64,000 bases of DNA from Zasmidium citrigriseum (lineage: Eukaryota > Ascomycota > Dothideomycetes > Mycosphaerellales > Mycosphaerellaceae), in the NCBI GenBank assembly GCA_002786025.1, contig NHNW01000080.1, forward strand, positions 62,001-126,000, written 5' to 3'. Positions within the stretch are counted from its first letter, which is position 1, and the number at the start of each line of letters is the position of its first letter. Shown piece after piece: positions 44,193-54,396 of this stretch. The position numbers were made by a program, and so were the translations under genes. Below the pieces are notes generated by a model that saw only the letters and a list, made by a program, of their open reading frames with translations, did not search any database and was not told the origin of the DNA.

Positions 44193-45533
44193 ATGTCTCT
44201 CAACGCCACCATCAACGCTACGATGCGTGCCGTCGCATACCTGGGCGTGCCCTACAGCGTCTCCGTCGTTGACCTTCCTATCCCGACCTTACAATCTGCC
44301 ACCGATGCCATCGTGCGTGTGTCGACCGCTGCGATTTGCGGCTCAGACTTGCATTACTACCACGGCACATACGGTCATGGTACTCCTCCGCCATGGTACA
44401 TGGGCCACGAGGCCGTTGGCTACGTCGAATCAGTTGGAGATGCCGTGGCTCGAGTGGAAGTCGGTGACAGGGTCGTCATACCGGACATTACGATGAACCC
44501 CGACCCTTTCTTGTTGACGAACGAGTTGGGGCCTTCGTTTGGCACTGGTGGAGATCTTGGGGGCTGTCAAGGTGCGTGTGGATACGTCGGTCGAGTGAAA
44601 TATTCAAGGCCGAAAGTCCAGTGACCGATCGAGGGCCGAAAGGGCCAAGGCTGACTTGGTATATCAGCTGAATATGTCCGCGTCCCCAGAGCTGATGAGA
44701 ATCTCTTCACCATTCCTGCCCTCAATGGCACGGTCTCTGATTCCAGTGCTGCCAACGCCACGGCGGTCGCGGACCTTGACTGGCTTCTGCTGTCCGATGT
44801 CTTCAACACTGGCTGGTCCGGGTAGGTAGATTGAGAGATGGTCTTCAAGGTGGTCGTCTAATGCACTCGCAGTCTCGACTTTGCGGGCTTCTATCCAGGT
44901 GACACGGTAGCCGTCTTCGGTGCTGGTCCCATTGGTCTGGCTTCAGCATACTCCGCCATCCTTCGTGGTGCTTCCCGTGTCTACTCGATCGACCACGTCC
45001 CATCCCGTCTCGAAAAAGCCGCATCGATTGGCTCCATACCCATCAACTTCATGGAAAGCGACCCGGTCGATCAGATCCTCGAACACGAGCCCGACGGTGT
45101 CGTTCGAACCGTCGATGCTGTTGGCTATGAAGCAATCAACGCCGATGGCGAGTCCCAAGAGAATGTCATTATCAACCAGATGATTCGTCTCACCATGACT
45201 GCCGGCGGCATGGGTGGTCTAGGCGTATGGGGCACAGCACACCAGAATGACTCGGTGACTGCTTGGGGTGCTCTCGCCACTCCCAACATCACTTTCAACA
45301 TGGCCGAATTCTGGGGCAAGAGGCTCACACTGCGAAGTGGAGGCGTTGACGCGCTAGACTACACGGCCCATCTCGCGGAGTTGATCGCCGATGGTACCGC
45401 CCATCCAGGTTTCGTCTTCAGCTCGATCGTGGGTATTGAAGAGGCGCCAGAGGCATATCGTGCGTTCAGCGGCCACGAGGTAGAGAAGGTTGCCATTCAT
45501 TTCCCAGGTGCTGCAGAGGGCGCACGTCGCTGA
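44193..45533 (+). CDS. Zinc-type alcohol dehydrogenase, structural zinc lobe missing
   Basis: Three exons (44193-44571, 44668-44821, 44873-45533) with introns of 96 and 51 bp encode 397 residues. The GroES-like domain has the catalytic zinc ligand in ICGSDLHYYHG (C49) and GHE (H72, E73). The Rossmann domain carries VAVFGAGPIGLA near residue 190. The lobe that normally binds the structural zinc through four cysteines is replaced by a sequence with only one Cys (residues about 100-126). Medium-chain dehydrogenases of this type interconvert alcohols and aldehydes or ketones with NAD(P). The start at 44193 was chosen as the first ATG of the frame; 44223 (MRAVAYLG) is an alternative. It is convergent with the transcription factor gene. 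Confidence 0.85.
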
Positions 45534-45674
45534 GAGCTTGGATGGATTTATGCATGGAAAGAGCCCGAATAGACATTCGGATACAAAGCAGATTTCGCGA
45601 AAAGGCAAGAGGTAGCTGAATCCAGAGCACAGGTGCGTCGAACATGTCATCTCACGGTCGTTCCAGCTTGCTTC

Positions 45675-48078
45675 TCATTGCCCTGGGTTCTGAGACAGAA
45701 AGTTCTCCAGCGTGTAGTCCGGATCAGTGACAGCCATGAGCGCTTCCAGATCGAACTGCGGCTGATCGGTGAACATCAGAGCATCTGCTTCCGTGGCCGG
45801 CGGGAATAGCATTGATCCCTGTTGGCTGTATACGATTCCTCGCTGCGTCCCAACCATAGGGTCGTTGGGATCGTCAATTGAGACATTGCTGCTGCTGGCG
45901 CTCCCCGTTACAGCTGGCATTCCTTCCAACGCCAACGTGGGCTCAGAGATCGAGACAGCAGCACCGGGGACTTCCTGTCGTAGCTTTTCCAGGCTCCTTT
46001 TCAGAGCTTGTAGACCCGTTTCTGCAAGCTTGCTCCTCCTCGCCATCCAACTAAGCCGCTGCACAGACTGCTGCAGCGCATCATCCACTTGCTGAGCCAG
46101 CTGCGGCTCCCAGTTAACAATTGCCATCCTCGTTGCGGCTAGAAACAAGCTGCAGTCGACTGTGTAGTAGGACAGCATGAAGATCTTATAATCTAGATTC
46201 AGAAAGAGCTCGTAGAGCTTCTGTTGAGCAGTGAGGATCATCAAGGCGGCGTTGATCGCGGCTGCACGGCTGAATGGCTGATCTCGCACGTGAAGACGAT
46301 GAAGAGCCAGGAGGAATGAGCTTGTGTTTACCGTGATTTGCAGCCGTTTCTCTTGCATGTGGGGAACAGTAGTGTCCCAGGATTTGTCCGGGTGGAAGGG
46401 ATTCATGGCCGGGTGGAGGTTCTCTAGGAGAGTGGAGACCTGTTGATGGCACACCATGACGGCATTCTATTCACGTGTAAGCAGCCCTTCCTCCCAGTGT
46501 GTTTCCTAGTCTGCGTCCAAAGTTTGACGCATATCTTGTGTATACTCACATAGTCAGATGTCCCGGGTTTGTGGATTCCTGCTGACATGGCTTCTTGAAT
46601 TTTCTCGCCCATGACATGTTGCACCAAATGTGGCGTGTACGACGAAGGCGGCTCTTGGGGTCCAGGACTCGCCAGAGGAGTCGACGATGGGTCACTGGGA
46701 AAGTCGACATCGATTGGAGCTCGCGCTGTGCAATCCTGCAGATTCACGGCTCTTGGTCTGCCCAATGAAATGGACATATGACTGCCGAAGTTAGCGGACC
46801 GAGCATGCACATGAAAGGTAGATTGAAATAACCTGTCCCATGCAAAGAGCTTCGACCATACCCGTCTCCTGAATTCCTGCCGCCAGAGGCGACTCAATCG
46901 CTCGGATGCCGGGAATTCTGCGTCTTGGCCCGGATCCGGCTCCAGATGAAGATTGAGGTCTTGAGCCAGTCTATCACTAGATTAGCATGTAGTTGTCATG
47001 AGTCCTTGCTTCTCGGTGCAAAGTGAGTCCCGACTCCGTAGAAAACCGGACATAAGCTGGTACAGGACTAATCGCTGCTCGCCAAGAGCTTGTCGCGGAT
47101 CGCCTCCTGAGCATGATATGAATGTGAGAATGATGTCACACGTACCTGATCGTGTCGCCAACAGCGAACCATGCCTCTTTCCCACGACTTGAATTTTTCA
47201 GCCATAGGGCTCGCAAGTGTCCTTGCTGGACGCTTGGCAGCGTAGGACTCCCTCGTCCAAGTGTGGACATGATCCGCATCGCGTGGTCGCTGTATCTGTT
47301 GGAGAGCTTGTCGCGGGCAGAAGTGTGCCAGACCTGCAGCGTATTGATGCATGAGGCGTTTGGAGGCAGGAAATGCAGCGCCACAGCGAGCAACTGGAAC
47401 AGAAGCGCAGGGAAATGCAACACCTCCTCTTTCGCAGCAGTGATACTTCCTCCCTGATCGAAGCTCGACTTCGCGGCCTGCCAGTACACCATCCATCTAT
47501 CGAAGTAATAACGCTCGAGGAGCCCGAAAAACCAGTCGGCCTCTTTGAAGTAGATTTCGACAAGCTCTTGAACTATGGCGGCAGGTGGAAACTGCGCGAT
47601 GATGTCCAGATAGGCGGTCTCCATGGCACCATTGACGTTCGTTGGTCTGCGACTTGTCGAAAGAATATTGTCATTCGTGCCGCCATTTGGATAGACTAGT
47701 CCACTTGGATAGACCTGTCTAGAATAGCCAGCCTCCTCGTTCAGTCGAAACGATTGCGAGTCCGAAGAGTCGACCTGCAGTCCATTGGTCGGGCTGTCCG
47801 AATGCGATGATGGATGGAACCTGTATGCTGATCAGATCGTCAATAAGATAACCTTGTTAACACGCCACTGACTCTGTGTATATGCATCGTTCAGGAACCT
47901 TTCGTGAAGTGCAAACGTTGCATGGCCTCCCGCGATCGCACTGCACGCAGCACTCTGTCAGCGGATTAAGTAATCGCTGTCTGTGCTGCTGTCCACTTAC
48001 TCTCTGCTTCCTCCTGTAGCATTCGATGCAAGCCTTGATGGGTCGTCTCCTCGTTCGATGGTCGCTTGGTATCATCAT
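45675..48078 (-). CDS. Zn2Cys6 transcription factor with fungal-specific middle homology region
   Basis: Six exons (48001-48078, 47873-47940, 47146-47820, 46833-46970, 46550-46781, 45675-46466) give 660 residues with closed frame. The binuclear zinc cluster C17-X2-C20-X6-C27-X5-C33-X2-C36-X8-C45 is split by the first intron directly before C27. The third intron is 175 bp, much longer than the others. The middle region has the fungal_trans landmarks: RALWLKNSSRGKEAWFAVGD, LAQDLNLHLEP, RRRVWSKLFAWD and SHMSISLGRPR. The second intron uses a GTCAGT donor, which is less certain. Factors of this class often control adjacent catabolic or secondary-metabolism genes. The four oxidoreductases around it are natural candidates. 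Confidence 0.85.
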
Positions 48079-48672
48079 CGTGAGGGAGTGGCAAAAGAGT
48101 CTGTATCTTAACAAAGATCAGTCGTATCGAGACTGACTGGAGATAAGTTTGATGTTGTCAGAGGAAAGTCTCTCGGCAGCGAGAGAAAGTAAAGGAGATT
48201 AACCAGGGTGGCACTTCACTCGGAGCATTGGCGCTGCGCGCCAGGAAGGTAGGCACGGGCCGCATTTTAGCGCGTGTGCCCCTGTATCACAGCATGTGTT
48301 CGGCAGGGTTGCTCCTGCTCGTTGCTTTGTCAAGTGCACTGCTATTTCAAATGGGAGGTCTCAAGTCGAGGAGAATAGCTTGACTTATGCAAAGATTACT
48401 CAGATGTGCTCGACATCCATGAACGTTGTCCAAGCTGCGAAACGGAAGTTCATGACTCGTACCTAGACACTCAGGCTATCTTCCATCATTCCGAAAGCCT
48501 GGTTGTGCTTCAACTCAAGTGTCTCTGGTGAACAGTGCCTTGGCTATCACACAACCCAGATGCTATCACTTGGAACGGGTTCTAATTATAGATGAGGTGA
48601 CTTCGGCAGTTTGGGCGGATGAACCCAAGTTGTCCCAGCAGCCAGCGTTTAATCAATCACACCCCGGATCGA
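48079..48672. other. Intergenic region
   Basis: Promoter of the Zn2Cys6 factor and 3' flank of the short-chain dehydrogenase. I see no gene or repeat. Confidence 0.45.
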
Positions 48673-49698
48673 TTACAGATACAACTGGCACTCCTTCTCG
48701 CACCACTTCCACAAATCTTCTCCTCTTCGACTGCCCTTCAGACTCTCGGACACAGCGCCAAACCGGCCCCAAGGCACCACATACTGCCCTTCGTTCCCAG
48801 GCTGGCCAACCAGATCTGACCAGCCTGCAAAGAGCTCCACATAAGCCCCGTAGAGTGCATCGTAAGCGAATGCCCAGGTCGCCAGCTTGAGCGACCACGA
48901 GTCCTTTGGAGAAGTCTGTGTTGCAAGCTGTCCGGGGTTGAAAGGCACAGAGACAACTCCGTGCCCATGCAGCCGCTGCTGAAATTCGCGGGCGAGCAGA
49001 TAGTTTCCTGCTTTACTTTGTGCGTAGTCGCTGACCGGATCGCCGAGTATTTTGGGAGTACCGGTTTCTTCGAAAACCACGCCACCTTCTGGTGCTTTCA
49101 GTACGGCGATGAGGGAAGATGCCCAGGTCACTCGTACACTGCCGCGGGGTGCCTTTTCTGCCGTTCGAATAAGAATGGGCTCGAGACATTTGGTCAACAG
49201 CCAGTGCCCCACGACATTGGTACCCATGTGGACTTCGAGACCTTGTTCCGTCCGTGATCCAATCGGTGCTTGAATCTGTCGTTTCAGTAAGACTAAGCTT
49301 CATGTCTGCATCGAGTTCTTGGAAGACCTTACTGCGCCGGCATTGTTTGTAAGGATATGTAATTGCTGCTCTTGGTTCATGAAAGACTCTGCAGCTGGCT
49401 TGATGGTTCGAAGATCAGCTAGATCCAGCTTCAAGAATTCGAGGCGGCCTTCACTGTGAGGGCACGCCTGTTTGATGGACTTCGCAGAATCCTCGTATTT
49501 CGACTGGGATCGTCCGGCAATGTAAATGGTAGCATTGTGTTGATAAAGAATTTGGCAGAGAGCTTTTCCGGCGCCAGAGTAGCCCCCAGTAACAATCGCT
49601 ACTCGACCAGTCTGATCAGGCAGATTTGCTTCGGCGAGAGTCGGCCTGGGAATGAAGAAACATTGCCGGAAGGTGTCCCACACGTAAGCGAAAGTCAT
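48673..49698 (-). CDS. Short-chain dehydrogenase/reductase (retinol-dehydrogenase-like)
   Basis: Two exons, 49333-49698 and 48673-49275, around a 57-bp intron (GTAAGG...ACAG) encode 322 residues. The cofactor motif is TGGYSGAGKAL, the NNAG motif ends exon 1, and the catalytic set is Ser in WASSLIA with YAQSKAG (Tyr-x3-Lys). The substrate loop and the order of motifs fit classical SDRs close to fungal retinol-dehydrogenase-like or WW-domain-oxidoreductase-like proteins. The coenzyme is probably NADP, but I cannot be certain. It lies behind the transcription factor on the same strand and is the distal member of the oxidoreductase group. Confidence 0.88.
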
Positions 49699-50396
49699 GA
49701 TGAAAGCGTAAAAGAGCAGGAAGGTCTCTTATGACCCGCAGTGAGACTGACGCCGTGTTGCAGAGAGAGAGACTCGTGGCTTATATGGGGACAATACTAG
49801 CGGTCGTACTGGTCTTTGTGAGGCTCCGTGTCCGTTGATACGACCTATCTCAGCGATCGCACACAGCTTAAGGTTGGCAGAAAAGCTATTGCATTTCAAA
49901 GCATGGAGTACAGTCAGCAAGAGACACATTCCACAAATTTGTGTGTGCACTCGTATCTATGCGCGGCGGATTGGACGGGCGTTGTTACCCGTTGCGGAGC
50001 ATGGCTGAATCAAAGTCCCGATACTTGCAGGCATCGCAATCGATCGTGAGTGCCAGTCTGAAGTGCTCCTAAAACTTCAAAAGGCCGTCTAGATTTCAGA
50101 CGCGACTTTGTTTGCCCTTTGCCGCCATGTTTGCCATCGGATGCACGCTCGCAGAGCGATCGCTAGCTGCCATTCATGGAGATCGGATGTGCGTACGCGG
50201 CTTTGCGCGCGTGCTGGTGCGGCAGGTCGTCTCGCCATGCAAATGAGGTTGATGTGCGGCATAATGTCATGTTCGACGAATGTGATGGTGGAAAGGAGGA
50301 AGACGTGAAGTCCGCCATTCGGATGGTAAACAGTCCGAACCCTAACGGCTCGTCACGCGCACTAGCGCGTCTCTAGCGCGACCGACTTCACTTCAC
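49699..50396. promoter_or_regulatory. Divergent region
   Basis: About 700 bp between the SDR (minus) and the kinase-like gene (plus). I see no TATA box or supported gene. A short inverted motif (ACTAGCGCGTCTCTAGCGCG) lies near 50360. Confidence 0.4.
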
Positions 50397-51755
50397 ATGC
50401 TTCATGTTCTCTCTTGCCTTCTCCGACTCAAAACAATCACAATCATGGCGACCTCAACCGACCAAATTTCCGAGGCGGAGAAGGCCAAAAAGATGCGCAA
50501 ACGACTGAAAACGACTTTCAACGAGGCACTCGAGGCTCATGACAAGGCCATGAACTCAGAGTCTGCCATCGCAAAGTACAATTCGAGCATTCTACGACAG
50601 CTGGAGAAGGCTTTCATTGCCAATCCGGAGATCGACTTGATGTCTGAACTTCCATCGAACTACTCTTCTGCACTCGAGAACCTCGCACCAGATGCCGTCC
50701 CAGACGAGAGTATGTGTTTGAACATTTCAAGTCTGCGTTCCCTTCTAACGCTCGCAGATTCTCTCGAGGCAGCACTACGGCCGTCGAAGAGGCTCAAGAC
50801 GACAGATACGGATCCATTAGAAGAGATCGACTTCGAGATTCCGAAACATCTTGAGCATTTGCGAGGACCTGGGCCGGTCAGCGTAAAGTCATCCATGGAC
50901 GAGTCCGTCGCGAAGTTCTTTCCTCCCGACTCAACTACCAACGGCGTCATCAAGACCTTGAGTAGATACAAGCTTGTTGCACAAGACGGTGGCTCTGGCA
51001 GAAAGATGATCATCAAACTCGACGATGACGTGATCATCAAGATCGTGCCTGCAAAGGAGGACTCAAGGGAGTATACCACTTTGGTCTACCTCCACGAAAA
51101 CTGCCCCAAAATCCCAGCTCCGAAGCCAAAAGGCATGATACATCTCAACGGCCAAGACCTCATGTTCATGTCTTACGTTCGAGGAGCGACTCTGGAAAAA
51201 GTTTGGCCGTCGCTTAGCCAGCCGCAAAAGGACTCCGTGACGACGCAGCTGGACCAGATATTCTCGAAACTCAGATCGCAAGTTCCTCAAGATAGCCAGC
51301 CATGGGGAGGAGTTGGTGGAGAAGGCTGCAAAGATCAGCGACGGCGAGTGCGCACGAGCGACCGAGATATCATCACAGCCGAGGATTTTGAGAACTTCTA
51401 CTTCTCCAACCCAAAGTTCGGCAGTGATGTCTACGTCAAATTCTTGCGGAAGCTTTACTCCGCATCAAGCGACGGGCACAACGCTCGACACAATTGCGTA
51501 CTGACGCATGGAGATTTGCGACAAGCCAACATCATGGTGCAAGTATCGGAGGACGGCGAAGTTGACATCACTGGCATCATCGATTGGGAGTACAGCGGCT
51601 TCTACCCCACCTGGTGGGAATCTGTGAAGCTCACCAACTGCTTTGACTGTCACGAGAAGTCGGATTGGTTTCTGCAACTTCCTGCTTGCATCTCGCCAAT
51701 GAAGTATCCGACGAAATGGCTGCTAGATCATGCATGGGATATGCATGTTGACTAG
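50397..51755 (+). CDS. APH-fold phosphotransferase-like protein
   Basis: Exons 50397-50709 and 50758-51755 are predicted, because a 48-bp segment has GTATGT, CTAAC and CGCAG in intron order. As 48 is a multiple of three without a stop, the unspliced frame also stays open. Spliced length is 436 residues from 50397, or 420 from the second ATG at 50445 (MATSTDQ), which has the better start context. The C-terminal domain has the aminoglycoside-phosphotransferase/choline-kinase motifs LTHGDLRQANIMV (about residue 350) and GIIDWEYSGFYP, with a nucleotide-binding Lys region near KMIIKLDDDVIIKI. The N-terminal 140 residues are helical and charged. The substrate is unknown; most fungal members of this family are uncharacterised. 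Confidence 0.85.
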   Translation: MLHVLSCLLRLKTITIMATSTDQISEAEKAKKMRKRLKTTFNEALEAHDKAMNSESAIAKYNSSILRQLEKAFIANPEIDLMSELPSNYSSALENLAPDAVPDESMCLNISSLRSLLTLADSLEAALRPSKRLKTTDTDPLEEIDFEIPKHLEHLRGPGPVSVKSSMDESVAKFFPPDSTTNGVIKTLSRYKLVAQDGGSGRKMIIKLDDDVIIKIVPAKEDSREYTTLVYLHENCPKIPAPKPKGMIHLNGQDLMFMSYVRGATLEKVWPSLSQPQKDSVTTQLDQIFSKLRSQVPQDSQPWGGVGGEGCKDQRRRVRTSDRDIITAEDFENFYFSNPKFGSDVYVKFLRKLYSASSDGHNARHNCVLTHGDLRQANIMVQVSEDGEVDITGIIDWEYSGFYPTWWESVKLTNCFDCHEKSDWFLQLPACISPMKYPTKWLLDHAWDMHVD

Positions 51756-52014
51756 CACGAAGAGCTGCGTGGAAGACGACAACATCGCAGATAGAATGAG
51801 AAATGGGAAAGATCTATGTACCTTTCCACTCCTCATTTCGAGGCCTGTATCGTGTGGTGTCTCGCTTGCTGGTGTCTTCCAGACGAGCCTCATGCTACTA
51901 TTCAAGGCCTTTGTACCTTGAAAGCTTTCAGGGAAAGCCTTGTTCCAGCCTCACTCGTCATCCTCAGTACCGCTTGCCGTATTGTAAAAGTTGCCAATAG
52001 AAGCCATTGTCATC

Positions 52015-52596
52015 TCAATCCTCCTCGCTGTCGCTGTTCTCGATTCGCTCCTTGGACCGGATGTTGCTCGGACCGCTGTCGTTCTTATCGCCCACGTCCT
52101 CATCCTCGTCCTCCTCGTCGTTGTTTTCCTCGTCGCTGTCCAGAGCATCATAGTCATACCGCTCGACGATCCTACGTGTAGACTCCTGATCACCCCTCAT
52201 CTTCTTGATAGCCTTCTTGACAGCCTCGTACTTCGGCATGTCGCCCAGAAGATCGATGTTCTCCAGCTTGTCCATGATGTCGATGACGTACTCCTGACAA
52301 TCCCAGCTCAAGACGTCGTTCTGCACCTTCACGCCTTCAATCACCTGATCGGCAGTCTTGAGATCCGACGCGCGCATGTGGCCAACCAAGATCCTCTTGA
52401 CCATACGGGCAGAGTCCGCAGGGTTTTTCGGCAGAGTGACTTTGTGAAGATCATTTTGGGGGCCCTCGACTTGGTAGATTCGGTGAGTATCGGTATCGTG
52501 GTCGTAGAATGCAAAGGCCCAGTGGTCGTAGTTCCCGAATACTGGTCTGTAGATTACCACGTCCATGTCTACGGGAGTGGAGCTGGACTTGGACAT
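52015..52596 (-). CDS. Small protein with possible papain/NlpC-like core and acidic tail
   Basis: 193 residues, single exon. Residues 12-130 have a pattern that I associate with a fungal conserved family of possible NlpC/P60-like fold: VVIYRPVFGNYDHWAF carries a His-Trp pair and SWDCQEYVIDIMDKL carries a Cys at the start of a helix, but the order of residues and the lack of a third site leave the assignment open. The last 45 residues are strongly acidic (runs of E and D). There is no signal peptide or membrane segment, so a cytosolic or nuclear protein is likely. A hydrolase role is only a guess. Confidence 0.6.
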   Translation of the reverse strand: MSKSSSTPVDMDVVIYRPVFGNYDHWAFAFYDHDTDTHRIYQVEGPQNDLHKVTLPKNPADSARMVKRILVGHMRASDLKTADQVIEGVKVQNDVLSWDCQEYVIDIMDKLENIDLLGDMPKYEAVKKAIKKMRGDQESTRRIVERYDYDALDSDEENNDEEDEDEDVGDKNDSGPSNIRSKERIENSDSEED

Positions 52597-53604
52597 GGTG
52601 TAGTCTTCCGCACAAGGCTGAGGTCGGGCTGAGCTCTGTATGGTGTTGGCGAGAGTAGCAGAGTGTGCTGTGCTTCTTGGTTGTTGAGAAGAAAGTGCGA
52701 GTGCTTTTGAAAGAGAAAGAAGGTAATAGATAGAAGGAAGGTGACATAGACCTCCACATTACAACACAAGCCATTCATATGTGTTCAGCTGACAATAGGA
52801 GACAGAACAATAGCGCTGGTGTTTCGATGCATACATCTGCATCGGCTCGTGCCCAGCCTTGTGAAGCCATGTGCAACGGCCGCAGGCAACCACAGCCTTG
52901 CTCATCGTAGTGGAGCCCGATCCAAGGCAGCAGCCTCCAAGACTGCCAGCCAATGTTAATAGTAGGTATACTTTCATAGATCTGGACCATTGTTAGCCCG
53001 AGCTCTGTGATAGTCAATTCCAGATCTCCTTGACGGACCAGAGTCGCCTGTATTCGACTTCGCCATCAAACGGCTATACTACAGGAAGATAGTCCAATAC
53101 ATGGCAATGATATATTGTAGGAATTACTTAGCTTCATTAAAGGATGGGTGTCTCCGAGCTTCTCGAGACTGCAAATTCTCGATTTCGAGGGCGAGGAAAC
53201 ACAGGTTTGGCTTGCTGTCGAGTGGCCGGTCCAAGAGCTTCTGAACGCGTGTAGGCAATTTGAAAACATCTTCTCCGCTGGACCTGACACTTTGTGGCAT
53301 CCCAAGGTCAACATCAATGCCGTGATCTTTCCTTTTCATTTCGGAGAAGAGACGGTTCGTTTGAACCAAACGCATGGAAACTCCAGACCATGTTCTGGCT
53401 GCACGAGCTGGTTGCGAAAGGATGAATCCTGGAATCGGCACTACACTCGCAGAGTCTCTACTCGATGTACATGATCGTTGTAGAGGAAGTGTACCTCCAG
53501 AGTCCAGGGGAGCTCGACGTTCGAAGTCAGGCACTGACGTCATCAGCGCCATGTGAAACAACTTCGAGATTCACTCAACATATTCTTCCTCTCTTTCGAC
53601 AACA
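52597..53604. other. Intergenic region
   Basis: About 1 kb. A 145-codon frame on the minus strand (53124-53561) and a 108-codon frame on the plus strand overlap each other; neither shows domains or codon texture, so I leave both out. I see no repeat. Confidence 0.45.
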
Positions 53605-54396
53605 ATGCGGTCTGCGCTTCGCATTCTACCCAGAATTGCGAACAGACCGTCGCTGCTCCGGAGCAGTCCAGGACCATGGAATTTCAGGCGACCCTTCACG
53701 CAAACCGCAAGCCGCGATGACGATAACAACCAAAAGCACGCCCTCCACGGCTACTACGCCGACCTCCTAGACGCACCCCTCCACTCCGTCCAACACGCCA
53801 CCCGCACCGCGCCCGAACCACCACCACCCGAATCGCTCCCCAAGACGCAAAAAGAAGAAACCCTCGCCAAAGCCCGCGTAGTCTTCGGCTCCCGCCTCGC
53901 CGGCCCGGAAGAACGCCAAAAAGAAATCGAAAGTAAAAGCCAAATGATAGCTGGCGTCCTCGTCCCCCCCAAACCCGAAGAACCAGACAACTGCTGCATG
54001 TCCGGCTGCGTCAACTGCGTCTGGGAACTCTACCGCGAAGAGCTCGAAGACTGGGCAAGCGCGACCGCCCTCGCGAAACAGAAAATGATAGAGCAGAGGA
54101 CGAAGGGACAAGCTACCGGAATGATGAGCAGTGAGGGGAATATGCCGAGTCACACGGCTGTGAGTATGGATGATGATGGGGGTGGGAGTGAGACGAATTG
54201 GAGTACGGCTCCCGAGACTGAGGCTTTCACGGGGGCAGAGGAGAGTACAGATCCGCTGGCGGGCATTCCAGTGGGCATCAGAGAGTTCATGAAGACTGAA
54301 AAGAAGCTCAAGCAGAGGCATCGTGAGAAGGGAGAGGTTGTCGAGAGGGCGCTGGATAAGGATTTGAGGGCGAGTGTTTGGGGGTCTGGTGGATGA
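53605..54396 (+). CDS. Mitochondrial oxidoreductase-like domain protein (OXLD1 type)
   Basis: 263 residues, single exon. The N-terminus is rich in Arg, Ser and Leu without acids (MRSALRILPRIANRPSLLR), a typical mitochondrial presequence. The oxidoreductase-like domain is at about residues 118-150: PPKPEEPDNCCMSGCVNCVW with WELYREELEDW, the cysteine cluster that defines the family (PF09791). The family is short, conserved from fungi to mammals and of unclear biochemical role. The C-terminal part is charged and probably flexible, ending in a basic helix. The start is chosen for the presequence. Confidence 0.88.
   Translation: MRSALRILPRIANRPSLLRSSPGPWNFRRPFTQTASRDDDNNQKHALHGYYADLLDAPLHSVQHATRTAPEPPPPESLPKTQKEETLAKARVVFGSRLAGPEERQKEIESKSQMIAGVLVPPKPEEPDNCCMSGCVNCVWELYREELEDWASATALAKQKMIEQRTKGQATGMMSSEGNMPSHTAVSMDDDGGGSETNWSTAPETEAFTGAEESTDPLAGIPVGIREFMKTEKKLKQRHREKGEVVERALDKDLRASVWGSGG

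Noticed and set aside
53124..53561. A 145-codon frame on the minus strand
   Set aside because: It overlaps an equally long plus-strand frame, and neither shows recognisable composition or motifs.
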